Below are positions 54,219 through 62,379 of a DNA stretch of 64,000 nt, piece after piece. The stretch lies in assembly GCF_009917525.1 (NCBI RefSeq), contig NZ_QZDU01000005.1, positions 62,001-126,000 of the forward strand. The letters are read 5' to 3'. The notes below the pieces were generated by a model. It was not told the origin of the DNA and searched no databases. It saw only the letters and a program-made list of their open reading frames with translations. A program made the translations under genes and the position numbers. The DNA is from Acutalibacter sp. 1XD8-36 (GTDB taxonomy: Bacteria; Bacillota; Clostridia; Oscillospirales; Acutalibacteraceae). Within the stretch, counting starts at the first letter, position 1. Each line of letters opens with the position of its first letter.

Positions 54219-54797
54219 TTATTTCCTTCCTAAATATCTGTTTACCTTTTTCTTGTAATTCAGATATTCATCACCGAACGCCAATAACATTGCGTCCTCT
54301 TCGTTGTTTACAATCTGCAAATGGAGCGTGAGAATTGCAAAGGCTGAAAATATGAGAAGCACCCAATTAAAAAATACCATTAAAACGCCTAAATACATAA
54401 GATCAAAGCCAAGAAAGGCTGGGTTACGGCTTATCTTGAATACTCCTGATGTGACAAGTTCTGTTTTATCTTTCGATACGCCTGCACGCCAACTATCACG
54501 CATTGTAAGCATAGCTGTTATAAAAAGTGCGACTCCCAATGCAGAGATAGTTAGTCCTGCAATTCTAACCCACACAGGAGAAATAGACCAGTCTAACACA
54601 ATGCTTATGACCTCTACGACTACAACGCAGAATGTTGCAATACCCATTGTAATTTCAATATATAGAGGAACGCCTTGCTTTCCCTTTCCGATTTGCGTGG
54701 TATGGATTCCTTTTTTCTTTTGCTCTATTTTCTTTGCATAGTAGCAAGCATAGAAAACAAGCAAAATGATAGCAGTCAATATTTGAAAAATAGTCAT
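54219..54797 (-). CDS. Isoprenylcysteine methyltransferase-like membrane protein
   Basis: A 192-residue membrane protein with about five helices. The segment GVFKISRNPAFLGFDLMYLG and the C-terminal region with EEDAMLLAFGDEYLNYKKKVNRYL are characteristic of the ICMT/phospholipid methyltransferase family, where the Arg-Asn-Pro and Glu residues help bind SAM. Bacterial members methylate various lipids or small molecules; this substrate is unknown. AT-rich, part of the integrated element, and transcribed together with or just after the XRE regulator (gap ~20 bases). Confidence 0.8.
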   Translation of the reverse strand: MTIFQILTAIILLVFYACYYAKKIEQKKKGIHTTQIGKGKQGVPLYIEITMGIATFCVVVVEVISIVLDWSISPVWVRIAGLTISALGVALFITAMLTMRDSWRAGVSKDKTELVTSGVFKISRNPAFLGFDLMYLGVLMVFFNWVLLIFSAFAILTLHLQIVNNEEDAMLLAFGDEYLNYKKKVNRYLGRK

Positions 54798-54818
54798 AGT
54801 ATTTGTTCCTCGCTGTTT

Positions 54819-55349
54819 TTACATATCTTTTAGCTTGTCCTTGAATTGCTCGACTAATGTGTCGCTTAATTCCTGCGAGGGAACTTTCGCCCAGATTTGT
54901 GTGGTATCGAACTTCGGATAGTGATAACGCCAGTTGTCGTATTCTTCCCTGCTGATTTCCTCGGAAGATAGCTTGTCCGCCTGCTCTTTCCAAGCACAGA
55001 GCATTTTTGATAGCTCGGCAGCGTCCTTACCTTTGTCCTTGTTGACTTTCAGACAAACTTCTCCGTCTGCTTCGCTGACGGTAAGACCGTAAATATCTTC
55101 AAGGGTAAATAAGGTGTGCATAAGACCGATGTAGCTGTCAATGTCGGGAACATCAAGAGCCTGCGGGGAAACATCAAGCACCTGTGCTAATGCAGCCGTT
55201 AAGTCTGCTTTTGGTTTACGAGAGCCAGTTTCGTACTGTGCCAGACGCACATCTGCACTCCGTTCGGGAAAGCCGACAGCCGTGCCAAGATATTTTTGCG
55301 TCATACCACGCAAAAGCCTGAAAAAATGTATTCTTTCGCCAATAGCCAT
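54819..55349 (-). CDS. XRE-family regulator of the integrated element
   Basis: A 176-residue protein. Residues 1-65 are a Cro/CI-type helix-turn-helix (FFRLLRGMTQKYLGTAVGF, VRLAQYETGSRKPKADLTAAL), followed by a C-terminal helical domain (~80-176). Such regulators with this tail are common in clostridial mobile elements next to the integrase. ATG follows AAGGAGTG. Promoter at 55383-55412 is well formed. It may control the element genes on both sides, but this is inferred. Confidence 0.85.
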   Translation of the reverse strand: MAIGERIHFFRLLRGMTQKYLGTAVGFPERSADVRLAQYETGSRKPKADLTAALAQVLDVSPQALDVPDIDSYIGLMHTLFTLEDIYGLTVSEADGEVCLKVNKDKGKDAAELSKMLCAWKEQADKLSSEEISREEYDNWRYHYPKFDTTQIWAKVPSQELSDTLVEQFKDKLKDM

Positions 55350-55657
55350 AGTATTTACACTCCTTGCTTATGTACTGCAACCAGTATAGCAGATATGTTT
55401 AGAAATTGTCAAGAGGAAACGAAACAAAAAAGTTTAATATTTTCTCTAAAACCTCTTGATACAAGCGTATTTGCTTAGTATAATAGAAAACACTAAGCTG
55501 ATATGCTTAATTAAAACTGAATGACCGTCCGAGTAGGATACTTCGCCACGACCTTTTGATTTGTTCAAGAGTGAGCGAGATAACGCCGCTGAAATGGGGG
55601 CAGGAACGATATTCGGGGAGAACGGCAGCTTAAAAATCTAATGAAAGGACTGATGAT
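55350..55657. promoter_or_regulatory. Divergent promoter region of the integrated element
   Basis: Leftward promoter for the XRE gene: TTGACA (complement of 55407-55412), 18-base spacer, TATACT (55383-55388). Rightward promoter: TTGATA 55456-55461, 17-base spacer, TATAAT 55479-55484, about 180 bases before the integrase chimera. The leader from 55490 to 55657 has no clear gene. No operator palindrome was identified. Confidence 0.7.
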
Positions 55658-56470
55658 ATGGAAAACAAATTTATTCGTGCCGATGATGTGGCACAGGAAC
55701 TAAGCGTATCAAAGCCCTATGCCTATAAGCTCATCAGAAAGCTGAATGAGGAACTGAAAGCACAGGGATTTATTACGATTGCGGGGCGTGTAAACCGCCA
55801 GTATTTTTATGAAAGGCTCTACGGAGCAGGAAATCCTGCCGCAAAGGTGGGAAATATGGGGAGTGAGGAACACAAGGAAATGCTGTTTTGGACAAAGGAA
55901 GAATATAAGAAATTTTCCTATGAAATGATGGACAAACCAGTTTCCTTTTACGCCTTTGAGATGCTCTACTGGTGCGGTATCCGAGAGGGCGAATTATTAG
56001 CCTTAACCGCCGCCGATTTCAACTTTGATAAAGAAACGGTCACGATTAACAAATCCTATCAGCGTTTACACGGCGAAGATGTGATTACCACACCGAAAAC
56101 AAAGAAAAGCAACCGCACGATTAAAATGCCGCATTTTCTCTGTGAGGAAATGCAGGAGTATCTCGGTATGCTCTATGGCTTGAAAAAGAAAGACCGTATC
56201 TTTACGGTAACGAAAAGTTATCTTCATCACGAGATGGACAGAGGGGCGGAAGCCGCAGGCGTGAAGCGCATACGGATTCACGATTTACGTCACAGCCATA
56301 TAAGTTTGCTGATTGATATGGGTTTTTCAGCGGTAGCGATTGCAGACCGTGTAGGACACGAAAGCATTGACATCACTTATCAGTACGCACACCTGTTTCC
56401 GTCTAAACAGACGGAAATGGCAAACAGATTGGACGATTTAGGGAAAGGGGATTTTGAAAATGTCGGCTAA
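55658..56470 (+). pseudogene. Chimera of a small HTH protein and the integrase catalytic domain
   Basis: One open frame of 270 residues. Residues 1-56 (RADDVAQELSVSKPYAYKL... FITIAGRVNRQYFYERLYG) match the small excisionase/MerR-like HTH protein normally encoded upstream of integrases in such elements. From residue ~58 (NPAAKVGNMG) it is the second half of a tyrosine recombinase: GIREGELLALTAADF (catalytic Arg), TTPKTKKSNRTIKMP (Lys), IHDLRHSHISLL (His-x-x-Arg), GHESIDITYQYAHLF (His and Tyr nucleophile). The integrase's arm-binding and core-binding N-terminal domains (~160 residues) are missing. An in-frame deletion best explains this; it probably cannot integrate or excise normally. Confidence 0.85.
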
Positions 56471-56795
56471 GAACAGAGATAACAAAAACCGTTGGAGGAA
56501 TATCACAGTAGGGCTTCGGGTATCGCCCGAAGAAAATGAACTCATTAACAAGGCAGTTGCTTTATCGGGATTGCCGAAACAGGAATACTGTTACCGCCGC
56601 TGTCTGAATCAGGATGTGGTGGTGCAGGGCAATCCGAGAGTATTTAAGGCACTGCACAAGGAACTTGCCGCCGTTCTTACGGAATTGCAAAGGATTGAAG
56701 CGGGAAACGACATAAACGATGAACTTCTGAATGTCATTGAACTGATTACTATTATCCTCGGCGGTCTGAAAGGAGAAGATGGGAATGGAGAATAA
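56460..56795 (+). CDS. MobC-like mobilization accessory protein
   Basis: Start at 56460, overlapping the integrase stop, with GGGAAAGGGG upstream. A 111-residue protein with a ribbon-helix-helix-like N-terminal part (TVGLRVSPEENELINKAVALSG, KQEYCYRRCLNQDVVV) and a C-terminal helix pair (NDELLNVIELITIILGGLKG). This matches plasmid mobilization relaxosome proteins of the MobC type found beside relaxases, which open oriT DNA. It is a basic, soluble protein. Its relaxase partner at 58203 is broken, so mobilization would need another relaxase. Confidence 0.65.
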   Translation: MSAKNRDNKNRWRNITVGLRVSPEENELINKAVALSGLPKQEYCYRRCLNQDVVVQGNPRVFKALHKELAAVLTELQRIEAGNDINDELLNVIELITIILGGLKGEDGNGE

Positions 56796-57927
56796 AAGAG
56801 AAATGACTGTTCCGAATGTATCTGTTGGCGCAGATACGGAACAGCCAATTCAAAAATGTACTGACCATAGTATATCCGACTGCGATGAAAATATCAAGAG
56901 TTTTGAAGAAATGCAAAGGGAAATGCTGCGGCAGTTATCCCCCTCGTATCTCAAGACAGTATCAATGGCAGCTTTGTATGACACGGTATTTGATATACAG
57001 ACGCCGCTGATTGATGGTTTGCTCCAAAGGGGAACTTACCTTTTCGTAGGCTCTCCGAAAGTGGGGAAAAGTTTTATGATGGCACAGCTCGCTTACCATA
57101 TCAGCACAGGAATACCATTGTGGGATTATAAGGTGCGAAAAGCAACGGTGCTTTACTTTGCTCTTGAAGATGATTACCCACGCTTGCAGAAACGATTGTT
57201 TCAGATGTTCGGCGCAGAAGAAACAGGCAATCTATATTTTGCAACGGAGTGTAAAACGGTCAATGGCGGTTTAGAAGAACAAATCAGAGGATTTATGCAG
57301 GAACATCCCGACACAGGTTTAATAATCATAGATACCTTAAAGCGTGTCCGTGAAGCTGGCGGGGCAGATTACAGTTACGCAAGCGACTATGACATTGTGG
57401 CAAGGCTCAAAGCGTTGGCGGACAGTTACAAAGTTACAATGCTTATCGTTCATCATACCCGAAAGCAGAAAGCAGAAGATATATTTGATATGATTTCGGG
57501 AACGAATGGACTGATGGGTGCGGCGGACGGCGCATTTGTCCTCAGCAAGGAAAAGAGAACTTCCAATAATGCTACGCTTGATGTGGCGGGCAGGGATCAG
57601 CAGGATGTGAAAATTCATCTTGTGAGAGATACCGAGTGTTTGGTGTGGAATTTTGAAAAATCGGAAACGGAGTTGTGGAAAGAACCGCCTGAGCCAATGC
57701 TTGAAAAAATTGCAGCTACTCTTTTTTCGGAAAGTAACAGATGGGAGGGAACAGCTTCAGAACTTTGTGAAAGGCTCGGCGTGGATATAAAACCGAATGT
57801 GCTTTCACTTAGGCTTAGTATCAACGCAAGCAGACTGTTTCGTGATTATGGTATCCGCTATCAGAACAGCCGCACGCACGATGGCAGAAAGGTTTCGCTT
57901 TGGAAAGAAGCCGATGGGGCGGCGTGA
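56785..57927 (+). CDS. RepA-like AAA ATPase (RecA-fold helicase)
   Basis: Start taken at 56785 (MENKREMTV), nine bases after AGGAG; an ATG two codons earlier is closer to the site. ~380 residues with a RecA-like fold: Walker A FVGSPKVGKSFMMAQLA (~residue 98), VLYFALEDDYPRLQKRLF, Walker B TGLIIIDTLKRVRE, and MLIVHHTRKQKAED with the sensor His. This is the RepA/Bro-type replicative helicase family carried by plasmids and mobilizable elements. C-terminal winged-helix-like part (TASELCERLGVDIKPN). It may replicate the element after excision. Confidence 0.83.
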   Translation: MENKREMTVPNVSVGADTEQPIQKCTDHSISDCDENIKSFEEMQREMLRQLSPSYLKTVSMAALYDTVFDIQTPLIDGLLQRGTYLFVGSPKVGKSFMMAQLAYHISTGIPLWDYKVRKATVLYFALEDDYPRLQKRLFQMFGAEETGNLYFATECKTVNGGLEEQIRGFMQEHPDTGLIIIDTLKRVREAGGADYSYASDYDIVARLKALADSYKVTMLIVHHTRKQKAEDIFDMISGTNGLMGAADGAFVLSKEKRTSNNATLDVAGRDQQDVKIHLVRDTECLVWNFEKSETELWKEPPEPMLEKIAATLFSESNRWEGTASELCERLGVDIKPNVLSLRLSINASRLFRDYGIRYQNSRTHDGRKVSLWKEADGAA

Positions 57928-58202
57928 CAAACGGTGTCAAAGGTGTCAATGTTTTGAGAGCAGTATCGCTGTCAAAAACATTGTCACTATCGTCACACAT
58001 TGACACGGTTTGAAGTTTAGACGGGGTTGTAAGGGTGTCCTTTTCAAAGGACAGCCCTTACCCCTCGGAGAGCGCAAAACCTGCGTGCAGGTTGCATTTT
58101 TGTTGGCGTAGCTGACATAAGTGCTTTTGCGTTACTTTCGCAGAAAGTAACAAAGGCTCACCGCAAGCGGCGAAAAGATAAGAATGGAAAGGAAGTGATT
58201 TT
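57928..58202. other. Inverted-repeat-rich region: candidate replication origin and oriT
   Basis: Gap between the RepA-like gene and the relaxase start. It holds: CAAACGGTGTCAA (57928-57940) against TTGACACGGTTTG (58000-58012), 12/13 complementary; an inner CAATGTTTT / AAAACATTG pair; a hairpin at 58031-58059 (AAGGGTGTCCTTT with AAAGGACAGCCCTT); ACCTGC-GT-GCAGGT at 58079-58092; and GTTACTTTC-GCA-GAAAGTAAC at 58131-58151. Position next to repA and mob fits an origin of replication followed by oriT. No nic site can be assigned from sequence alone. Confidence 0.5.
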
Positions 58203-58813
58203 ATGCAGAGAACGATAAGCGCAATGGTCGGGAAAGGCTCGGTCAATCACAACAGCCGTAAATTCAAAGCGGAGAACATCTCTCTGTTTTGGACTATAAA
58301 AAGCAGGAGCGAGCAGAAGAAATTGAACAACTGGAAAGCAAAATCATAGACAAGCAGACCGAGTTTGAAACACTTTCCAAGCGTATTCAAAATTTTGATA
58401 AGGGTACAGCTTCGCTTTTGCAAATGCAGAATGTACTGGAGAATGCCCCCGAATATCAGTTACCCGAACCGCAAGGCTTTATGACTGCAAAAAGTTATAA
58501 GAGCAAGATTGTCGAGCCGTTAGTTAAGCGGTTGAAATCTCTCATTAAAACACTTATGGTGCGGTGCTTTCAAGCGATTGACGATTACCAAAGGCTCAAT
58601 CAGACAAACGCCAGTCTATACCGTAGCAATGAACGGATTAAAAGTCAAAACGAGCAACTGACCGCTGATAATAACCGATTGAGGGAAGAAGCCAAAGACT
58701 ATAAGCTGCTGCGAAAGGTGTTTGGTAGTAAGCAGATTGACAGTCTGTTGGAGCAGGCAAGGCAGTCTAAACAGCGTGGCACACGCTTTAGAAATAAAGA
58801 AAACGAAAGGTAG
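58203..58813 (+). pseudogene. MobA/Pre-type relaxase with internal deletion
   Basis: The start at 58203 (MQRTISAMVGKGSVNHNSRKF), behind GGAAAGGAAG, is the typical N-terminus of a Mob/Pre relaxase. After about 26 residues (KAENI) the frame breaks and soon stops. The frame from 58289 to 58813 is the usual C-terminal part: long coiled coil (EEIEQLESKIIDKQTEFETLSKRI), then PEPQGFMTAKSYKSKIVEPL, and a second coiled coil (NERIKSQNEQLTADNNRLREE). The catalytic middle with the HUH/His and Tyr residues is missing, so the relaxase is inactive. The deletion scar is near 58283. Confidence 0.8.
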
Positions 58814-58822
58814 GAACAAACA

Positions 58823-59200
58823 ATGGCAAAGACAATTTTTGAAGAAATGGGCGGCACTTATGTACGGCAAGGGGATTATTTTATCCCCTGCCTTACCTTA
58901 CCAGCCGAAAAAGAAAACAAGCCTATCGGTGTATGGGGACAGCGGCACAAACGCTATCTACGAGAGCATAAAAGAGCAACCTATACTACCCTGTTCATAA
59001 GCGGCAAGCTGAACAGCTATCTTGCCAACATTGACGAACAAGCAGAAGAATTGTTTTCTCGGTTGGTAAAACAGATAGCAGAGCGTGAGGGCGTGACGGA
59101 ACAGTTAAAAGCGGAAAACCAGATGAAATGGATCGGATTGATGAATAATATCCGAAGCAGGGTGATAGAGGTTGTGAATGCTGAGCTGATTTATGTCTAA
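58823..59200 (+). CDS. tnpV: TnpV-family transposon protein, second copy
   Basis: A 125-residue protein with the same layout as the tnpV at 20636-21010: FEEMGGTY at the start, PIGVWGQRHKRYLREHKRA, NSYLANIDEQAEELF, and VIEVVNAELIYV at the end. About half the residues agree between the copies, so they are relatives rather than recent duplicates. ATG eight to nine bases after AGGAAC. It lies after the broken relaxase and before the restriction-modification operon. Function not known. Confidence 0.85.
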   Translation: MAKTIFEEMGGTYVRQGDYFIPCLTLPAEKENKPIGVWGQRHKRYLREHKRATYTTLFISGKLNSYLANIDEQAEELFSRLVKQIAEREGVTEQLKAENQMKWIGLMNNIRSRVIEVVNAELIYV

Positions 59201-59207
59201 GCATCTA

Positions 59208-59249
59208 AAGAATTGCTCGACGCATCTATATGAGTGTCGGGCAATTCTT
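59208..59249. terminator. Hairpin between tnpV and the restriction-modification operon
   Basis: AAGAATTGC-T-CGAC pairs with GTCG-G-GCAATTCTT around a 14-base loop, just after the tnpV stop. Likely a terminator that insulates the next operon. Confidence 0.6.
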
Positions 59250-59258
59250 ACATGGGAC

Positions 59259-59287
59259 TTGAAAAAATCACGATTTTGTGATATTAT
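59259..59287 (+). promoter_or_regulatory. Promoter and operator of the restriction-modification operon
   Basis: TTGAAA 59259-59264, 17-base spacer, TATTAT 59282-59287. The spacer contains the inverted repeat ATCAC-GATTTT-GTGAT (59267-59282), which would let a dimeric controller block or recruit RNA polymerase. This fits C-protein autoregulation, but binding is not shown. Confidence 0.6.
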
Positions 59288-59338
59288 AAATAAAAATGAA
59301 CATGCTTGTTGCTATATAGCTCTTTCAGGAGGTGTGGT

Positions 59339-59563
59339 ATGGCTATTAACTATGATAAACTTTTTCATATGATGATCGATAGAAAAATAACCAACATTCA
59401 GCTAAAGGATATGGCTGGGGTTAGTGCCAATATTATTACTCGCCTTAAGCGTGATGAGTATATTTCAATAGAAAGTATAGAAAAAATCTGTAAGGCTCTA
59501 CAATGCGGAGTGGATGATATTTTGGAGTTCGTCGACAAGGAGGGACAACATGAAAATCAATGA
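59339..59563 (+). CDS. Controller (C) protein-like HTH regulator
   Basis: Start at 59339, behind GGAGGTG. A 74-residue Cro/CI-type helix-turn-helix protein: NYDKLFHMMIDRKITNIQLKDMAGVSANIITRLKRDEYISIE, then KICKALQCGVDDILEF. Its size and its place directly before an endonuclease gene, overlapping it by 14 bases, match the controller proteins that delay nuclease synthesis until methylation is complete. It may also be a general XRE regulator (HTH_26 type). It probably binds the palindrome at 59267-59282. Confidence 0.75.
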   Translation: MAINYDKLFHMMIDRKITNIQLKDMAGVSANIITRLKRDEYISIESIEKICKALQCGVDDILEFVDKEGQHENQ

Positions 59564-61073
59564 TTATAACGCAACATTAGATGAAAAAATATCTGAGTTT
59601 GACATGTGGGTGACTCCTTCGCTTGGAGAAATAAGAGATACGCCACAATTCAGAATTAATCTTGAGCAGTTGAAAAAAGGATTTGACTACATAGCCGATA
59701 TTACCGAGAATTTCGCAGATGTTTCACATTGCTCATCATCTGCCTTGGCAGCAAATGTACTGGGGTATTTATCTGGAAAAGATGATGACGCTGCCAAAGA
59801 AATACTTGATAATATATGTAATGTTCTTTTGTTGGCTACTGGAAAAACTGATAATAACCTAAAGTGCCAGTTCCCGCTTATGCTTAGAAATCAAATCGGA
59901 ATAAGTACTTATCCTCAAAAATTGAGTGGAGAAAGATGGAGAGATAAAGATATTCCCCGAGCTTTTTCTATGACAGATGTTACCAAAACAATAGTACAAC
60001 TTACCGGCAAAGATGATTATAGAATTGTATTTGTCGAAAGCTATTTTCATTTGATTATATCAGATGAAGATTACGCAAAGCAGCTCTGGAGTTTAGGAAA
60101 TGCTTATGTATCACAAAAAGAATTGGGAAACGCAGATGCTCTTATCAGTTCGATAGTAATCTTTCAGTCTAGAGGATCTATCACTGCTACACAGGGGCAT
60201 ATTCCAGAAACTATATTAAGAAAGTATATGACTGAATGGGGTTTAAGTGCAGGAACAGACTTCAATACACAAGATGTTGAAGTTGGTGAAATTTTGGGTG
60301 ATTTGCCTGTAGACAATAAACTAAAAAAGAGAAAGTATGATTTTATTGTTCCTTTCCAGTCAAGAAGATCAGGTGCAAAAGTCTTTATACAGAGCCAGTT
60401 TTATGCTGGAGATTCTGGAAGTGTATCGCACAAAGTTGTAGATCAAACCGACAGCACTCGAGAAGTGACTTTGCAGAAATACCCAGACGCTGTATTTATA
60501 GAGTATCTTGATGGAGCTGGCTATTTTTCCTCTCTGAATGGAGACTTGCGCAAGATGTTGGCGAAACCGACAACAAAGGATTTTATTCAAATCCGCACAG
60601 CACCACTTAAATTGCGCAGGGCATTGCAAGGAATTTTGTTCCTCACGCCACTTGAGATTGAGCATGCTGTAATTAGAACATCTGGAAAAGAGGATGAGAT
60701 TTATCAGCTTTTAAGAGATGAAGGATATACTGATAAAGAAATCAACCGAGCATTTTCGGCTTCCGTAAGCGAGAAAAATATTGTGGCCTACGATGAACAC
60801 AAGTATGCAATTAGTTCCGACCGGGTAGAAATTGTTCGTAAGTATTGCTTATTGGATATCATTGCAAATTACGGAGCACCTATTTCCGTCGGAAATGAAT
60901 CAGGATGTCTCTTGGTTGCGGGGTTTGAAACCTCTTGGGGGCTACCACAAAACGAGGCGATTAGAATAGCCCAGGAAGTTTTTCCTGGGCTAGGTAAACT
61001 TTGGCATAATGTCCAAGATGCTTTTGATGACATTCAGTGGTTAATTAGTAAAGGGATTGTTATTACAAAATAG
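59550..61073 (+). CDS. Type II restriction endonuclease (PD-(D/E)XK-like)
   Basis: Start taken at 59550 (MKINDYNATLDEKI), with AAGGAGGG upstream; the frame extends further left inside the controller gene. ~507 residues. The central region RKYDFIVPFQSRRSGAKVFI followed by QSQFYAGDSGSVSHKVVDQ (~residues 258-300) has the shape of a nuclease core: Asp, then a QxQ/ExK-like strand, then an Arg/Lys helix. The C-terminal third contains small helical units (LRDEGYTDKEINRAF). I do not recognise a prototype enzyme, so the recognition site is unknown. The methyltransferase gene follows after 10 bases. Confidence 0.75.
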   Translation: MKINDYNATLDEKISEFDMWVTPSLGEIRDTPQFRINLEQLKKGFDYIADITENFADVSHCSSSALAANVLGYLSGKDDDAAKEILDNICNVLLLATGKTDNNLKCQFPLMLRNQIGISTYPQKLSGERWRDKDIPRAFSMTDVTKTIVQLTGKDDYRIVFVESYFHLIISDEDYAKQLWSLGNAYVSQKELGNADALISSIVIFQSRGSITATQGHIPETILRKYMTEWGLSAGTDFNTQDVEVGEILGDLPVDNKLKKRKYDFIVPFQSRRSGAKVFIQSQFYAGDSGSVSHKVVDQTDSTREVTLQKYPDAVFIEYLDGAGYFSSLNGDLRKMLAKPTTKDFIQIRTAPLKLRRALQGILFLTPLEIEHAVIRTSGKEDEIYQLLRDEGYTDKEINRAFSASVSEKNIVAYDEHKYAISSDRVEIVRKYCLLDIIANYGAPISVGNESGCLLVAGFETSWGLPQNEAIRIAQEVFPGLGKLWHNVQDAFDDIQWLISKGIVITK

Positions 61074-61083
61074 GAGGGGCATT

Positions 61084-61833
61084 ATGACTATATCTGAAAA
61101 AATCAAACATGCCCTTGATACTGATGGAGTTGCTATTCTTCCGCCTATGGATGTGTTTGAATCTATTGCAATATTAAAAGAAACTGATATATGTGTCAAT
61201 TGTACTATGCTTGACCCCTGGTACAATAAAGGATTTGGTGGAGAATTGCCTACGAGTGAATATGACGACTTTATCACAAGATTATTAAACCAAACTGGTG
61301 AAATAAGCGATTTAATGTATTTGTGGGGGTTCCCTGAAATCATTGGTCCTTATGTTAGATATGCACCAAGCGGGTTTTACATGGCTGCATGGTTGACATG
61401 GTATTACAAGAACTGCCCATCAGTTATTAGAGGATGGAGATCAAGTCAAAATGCCTGTTTACAGTTCATGCGTAAAGGCCACAAATTGCATCCTGAACAT
61501 TTCTTGAACGATGAGCAGAAAGAAAAATTTGAATCTGGAAAAATGCGTTTTGTGCCTGGACCACCAAGCGTAATTGAAGCACCTCTTATTATCGGGTTTG
61601 TTGGTAAAAAAGAACGAACTGGTCATCCTTCTCAAAAGCCTGAAGCTGTATTCGATAAACTTCTTTTGATGGCCAATCAAAAAGGAGATATTGTTTTTGA
61701 TCCTATGGCAGGCTCGGGAACAACTGCAGCTTGTGCCAAGAAGCATGGAATGAAAAGTATTGTCTGTGATATGAACGAAGACTATATTCAAATGATTGAA
61801 AAAAGAATGGGCGTTAATAGAATTGTGACTTGA
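61084..61833 (+). CDS. DNA methyltransferase, beta-class (N6-adenine or N4-cytosine)
   Basis: Start taken at 61084 (MTISEKIKHALD), behind AGGAGGGG. A 249-residue enzyme: catalytic motif IV as DPWY (LDPWYNKGFGG, ~residue 43), target region in the middle, RTGHPSQKPEAVFDKLL (motif near X), and the SAM motif I FDPMAGSGTTAACAKKHG (~213). Motif IV before motif I makes it beta-class amino-methyltransferase. DPWY is a variant of the common DPPY/SPPY. It should protect the host from the endonuclease encoded just upstream. Small size implies one target domain and a short recognition site. Confidence 0.87.
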   Translation: MTISEKIKHALDTDGVAILPPMDVFESIAILKETDICVNCTMLDPWYNKGFGGELPTSEYDDFITRLLNQTGEISDLMYLWGFPEIIGPYVRYAPSGFYMAAWLTWYYKNCPSVIRGWRSSQNACLQFMRKGHKLHPEHFLNDEQKEKFESGKMRFVPGPPSVIEAPLIIGFVGKKERTGHPSQKPEAVFDKLLLMANQKGDIVFDPMAGSGTTAACAKKHGMKSIVCDMNEDYIQMIEKRMGVNRIVT

Positions 61834-61917
61834 TTCGATGTTCGTATCAGAGCTTGGATAGATAACTATAACCACAGATTATCATTATTAAAATTTGAGA
61901 GCGGGGCGGGATATGAT

Positions 61918-62379
61918 ATGTCAACAGAAAATTTCACAATAACTATTCAGGGAGATAGCGAAGGATATGTAACCTTTGAATGTCCCTATTGTGACTCGGA
62001 ATTTAAGCTGCAAGCTGGAGAATATCAGAATGACGATGAACCTTTTGAAGAACTGTTTTGCCCATACTGCGGTTTGGCAAAAGAGAAAAATGAATTTCTG
62101 TCATCAGATGTAATTGAGCAGGCACAAGCGATAGCTTATAACCATATGGTGGAGGAATTAAATAAGTCATTCAAGAAAATGCAGAGGTCGGTTAATCGCT
62201 CAAAGGGCTTGATAAAAATGGATTTTAAGCCATTGAAAAAGGTTGCAACAAAAGAATTGAAGGATAAGGATACCACGGAAACAGAGTTTACTTGTTCATG
62301 TTGTGGTCGCAGAGTTAAGGTGCTTTATTGTGCTGGAGCGGCAAAGATATTTTGTCCGTATTGCGGGGTGGATATATGA
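61918..62379 (+). CDS. Double zinc-ribbon protein of unknown function
   Basis: A 153-residue soluble protein. N-terminal ribbon: CPYC (22-25) and CPYC (48-51). Middle: charged helical region (~60-115) with many Lys. C-terminal ribbon: CSCC (126-129) and CPYC (146-149). Two such ribbons at the ends of a basic helix suggest nucleic-acid or protein binding. I do not recognise a named family. Its stop overlaps the next start by four bases, so the two are coupled. It lies directly after the restriction-modification operon, behind a GAGCGGGGCGG-like site. Confidence 0.7.
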   Translation: MSTENFTITIQGDSEGYVTFECPYCDSEFKLQAGEYQNDDEPFEELFCPYCGLAKEKNEFLSSDVIEQAQAIAYNHMVEELNKSFKKMQRSVNRSKGLIKMDFKPLKKVATKELKDKDTTETEFTCSCCGRRVKVLYCAGAAKIFCPYCGVDI

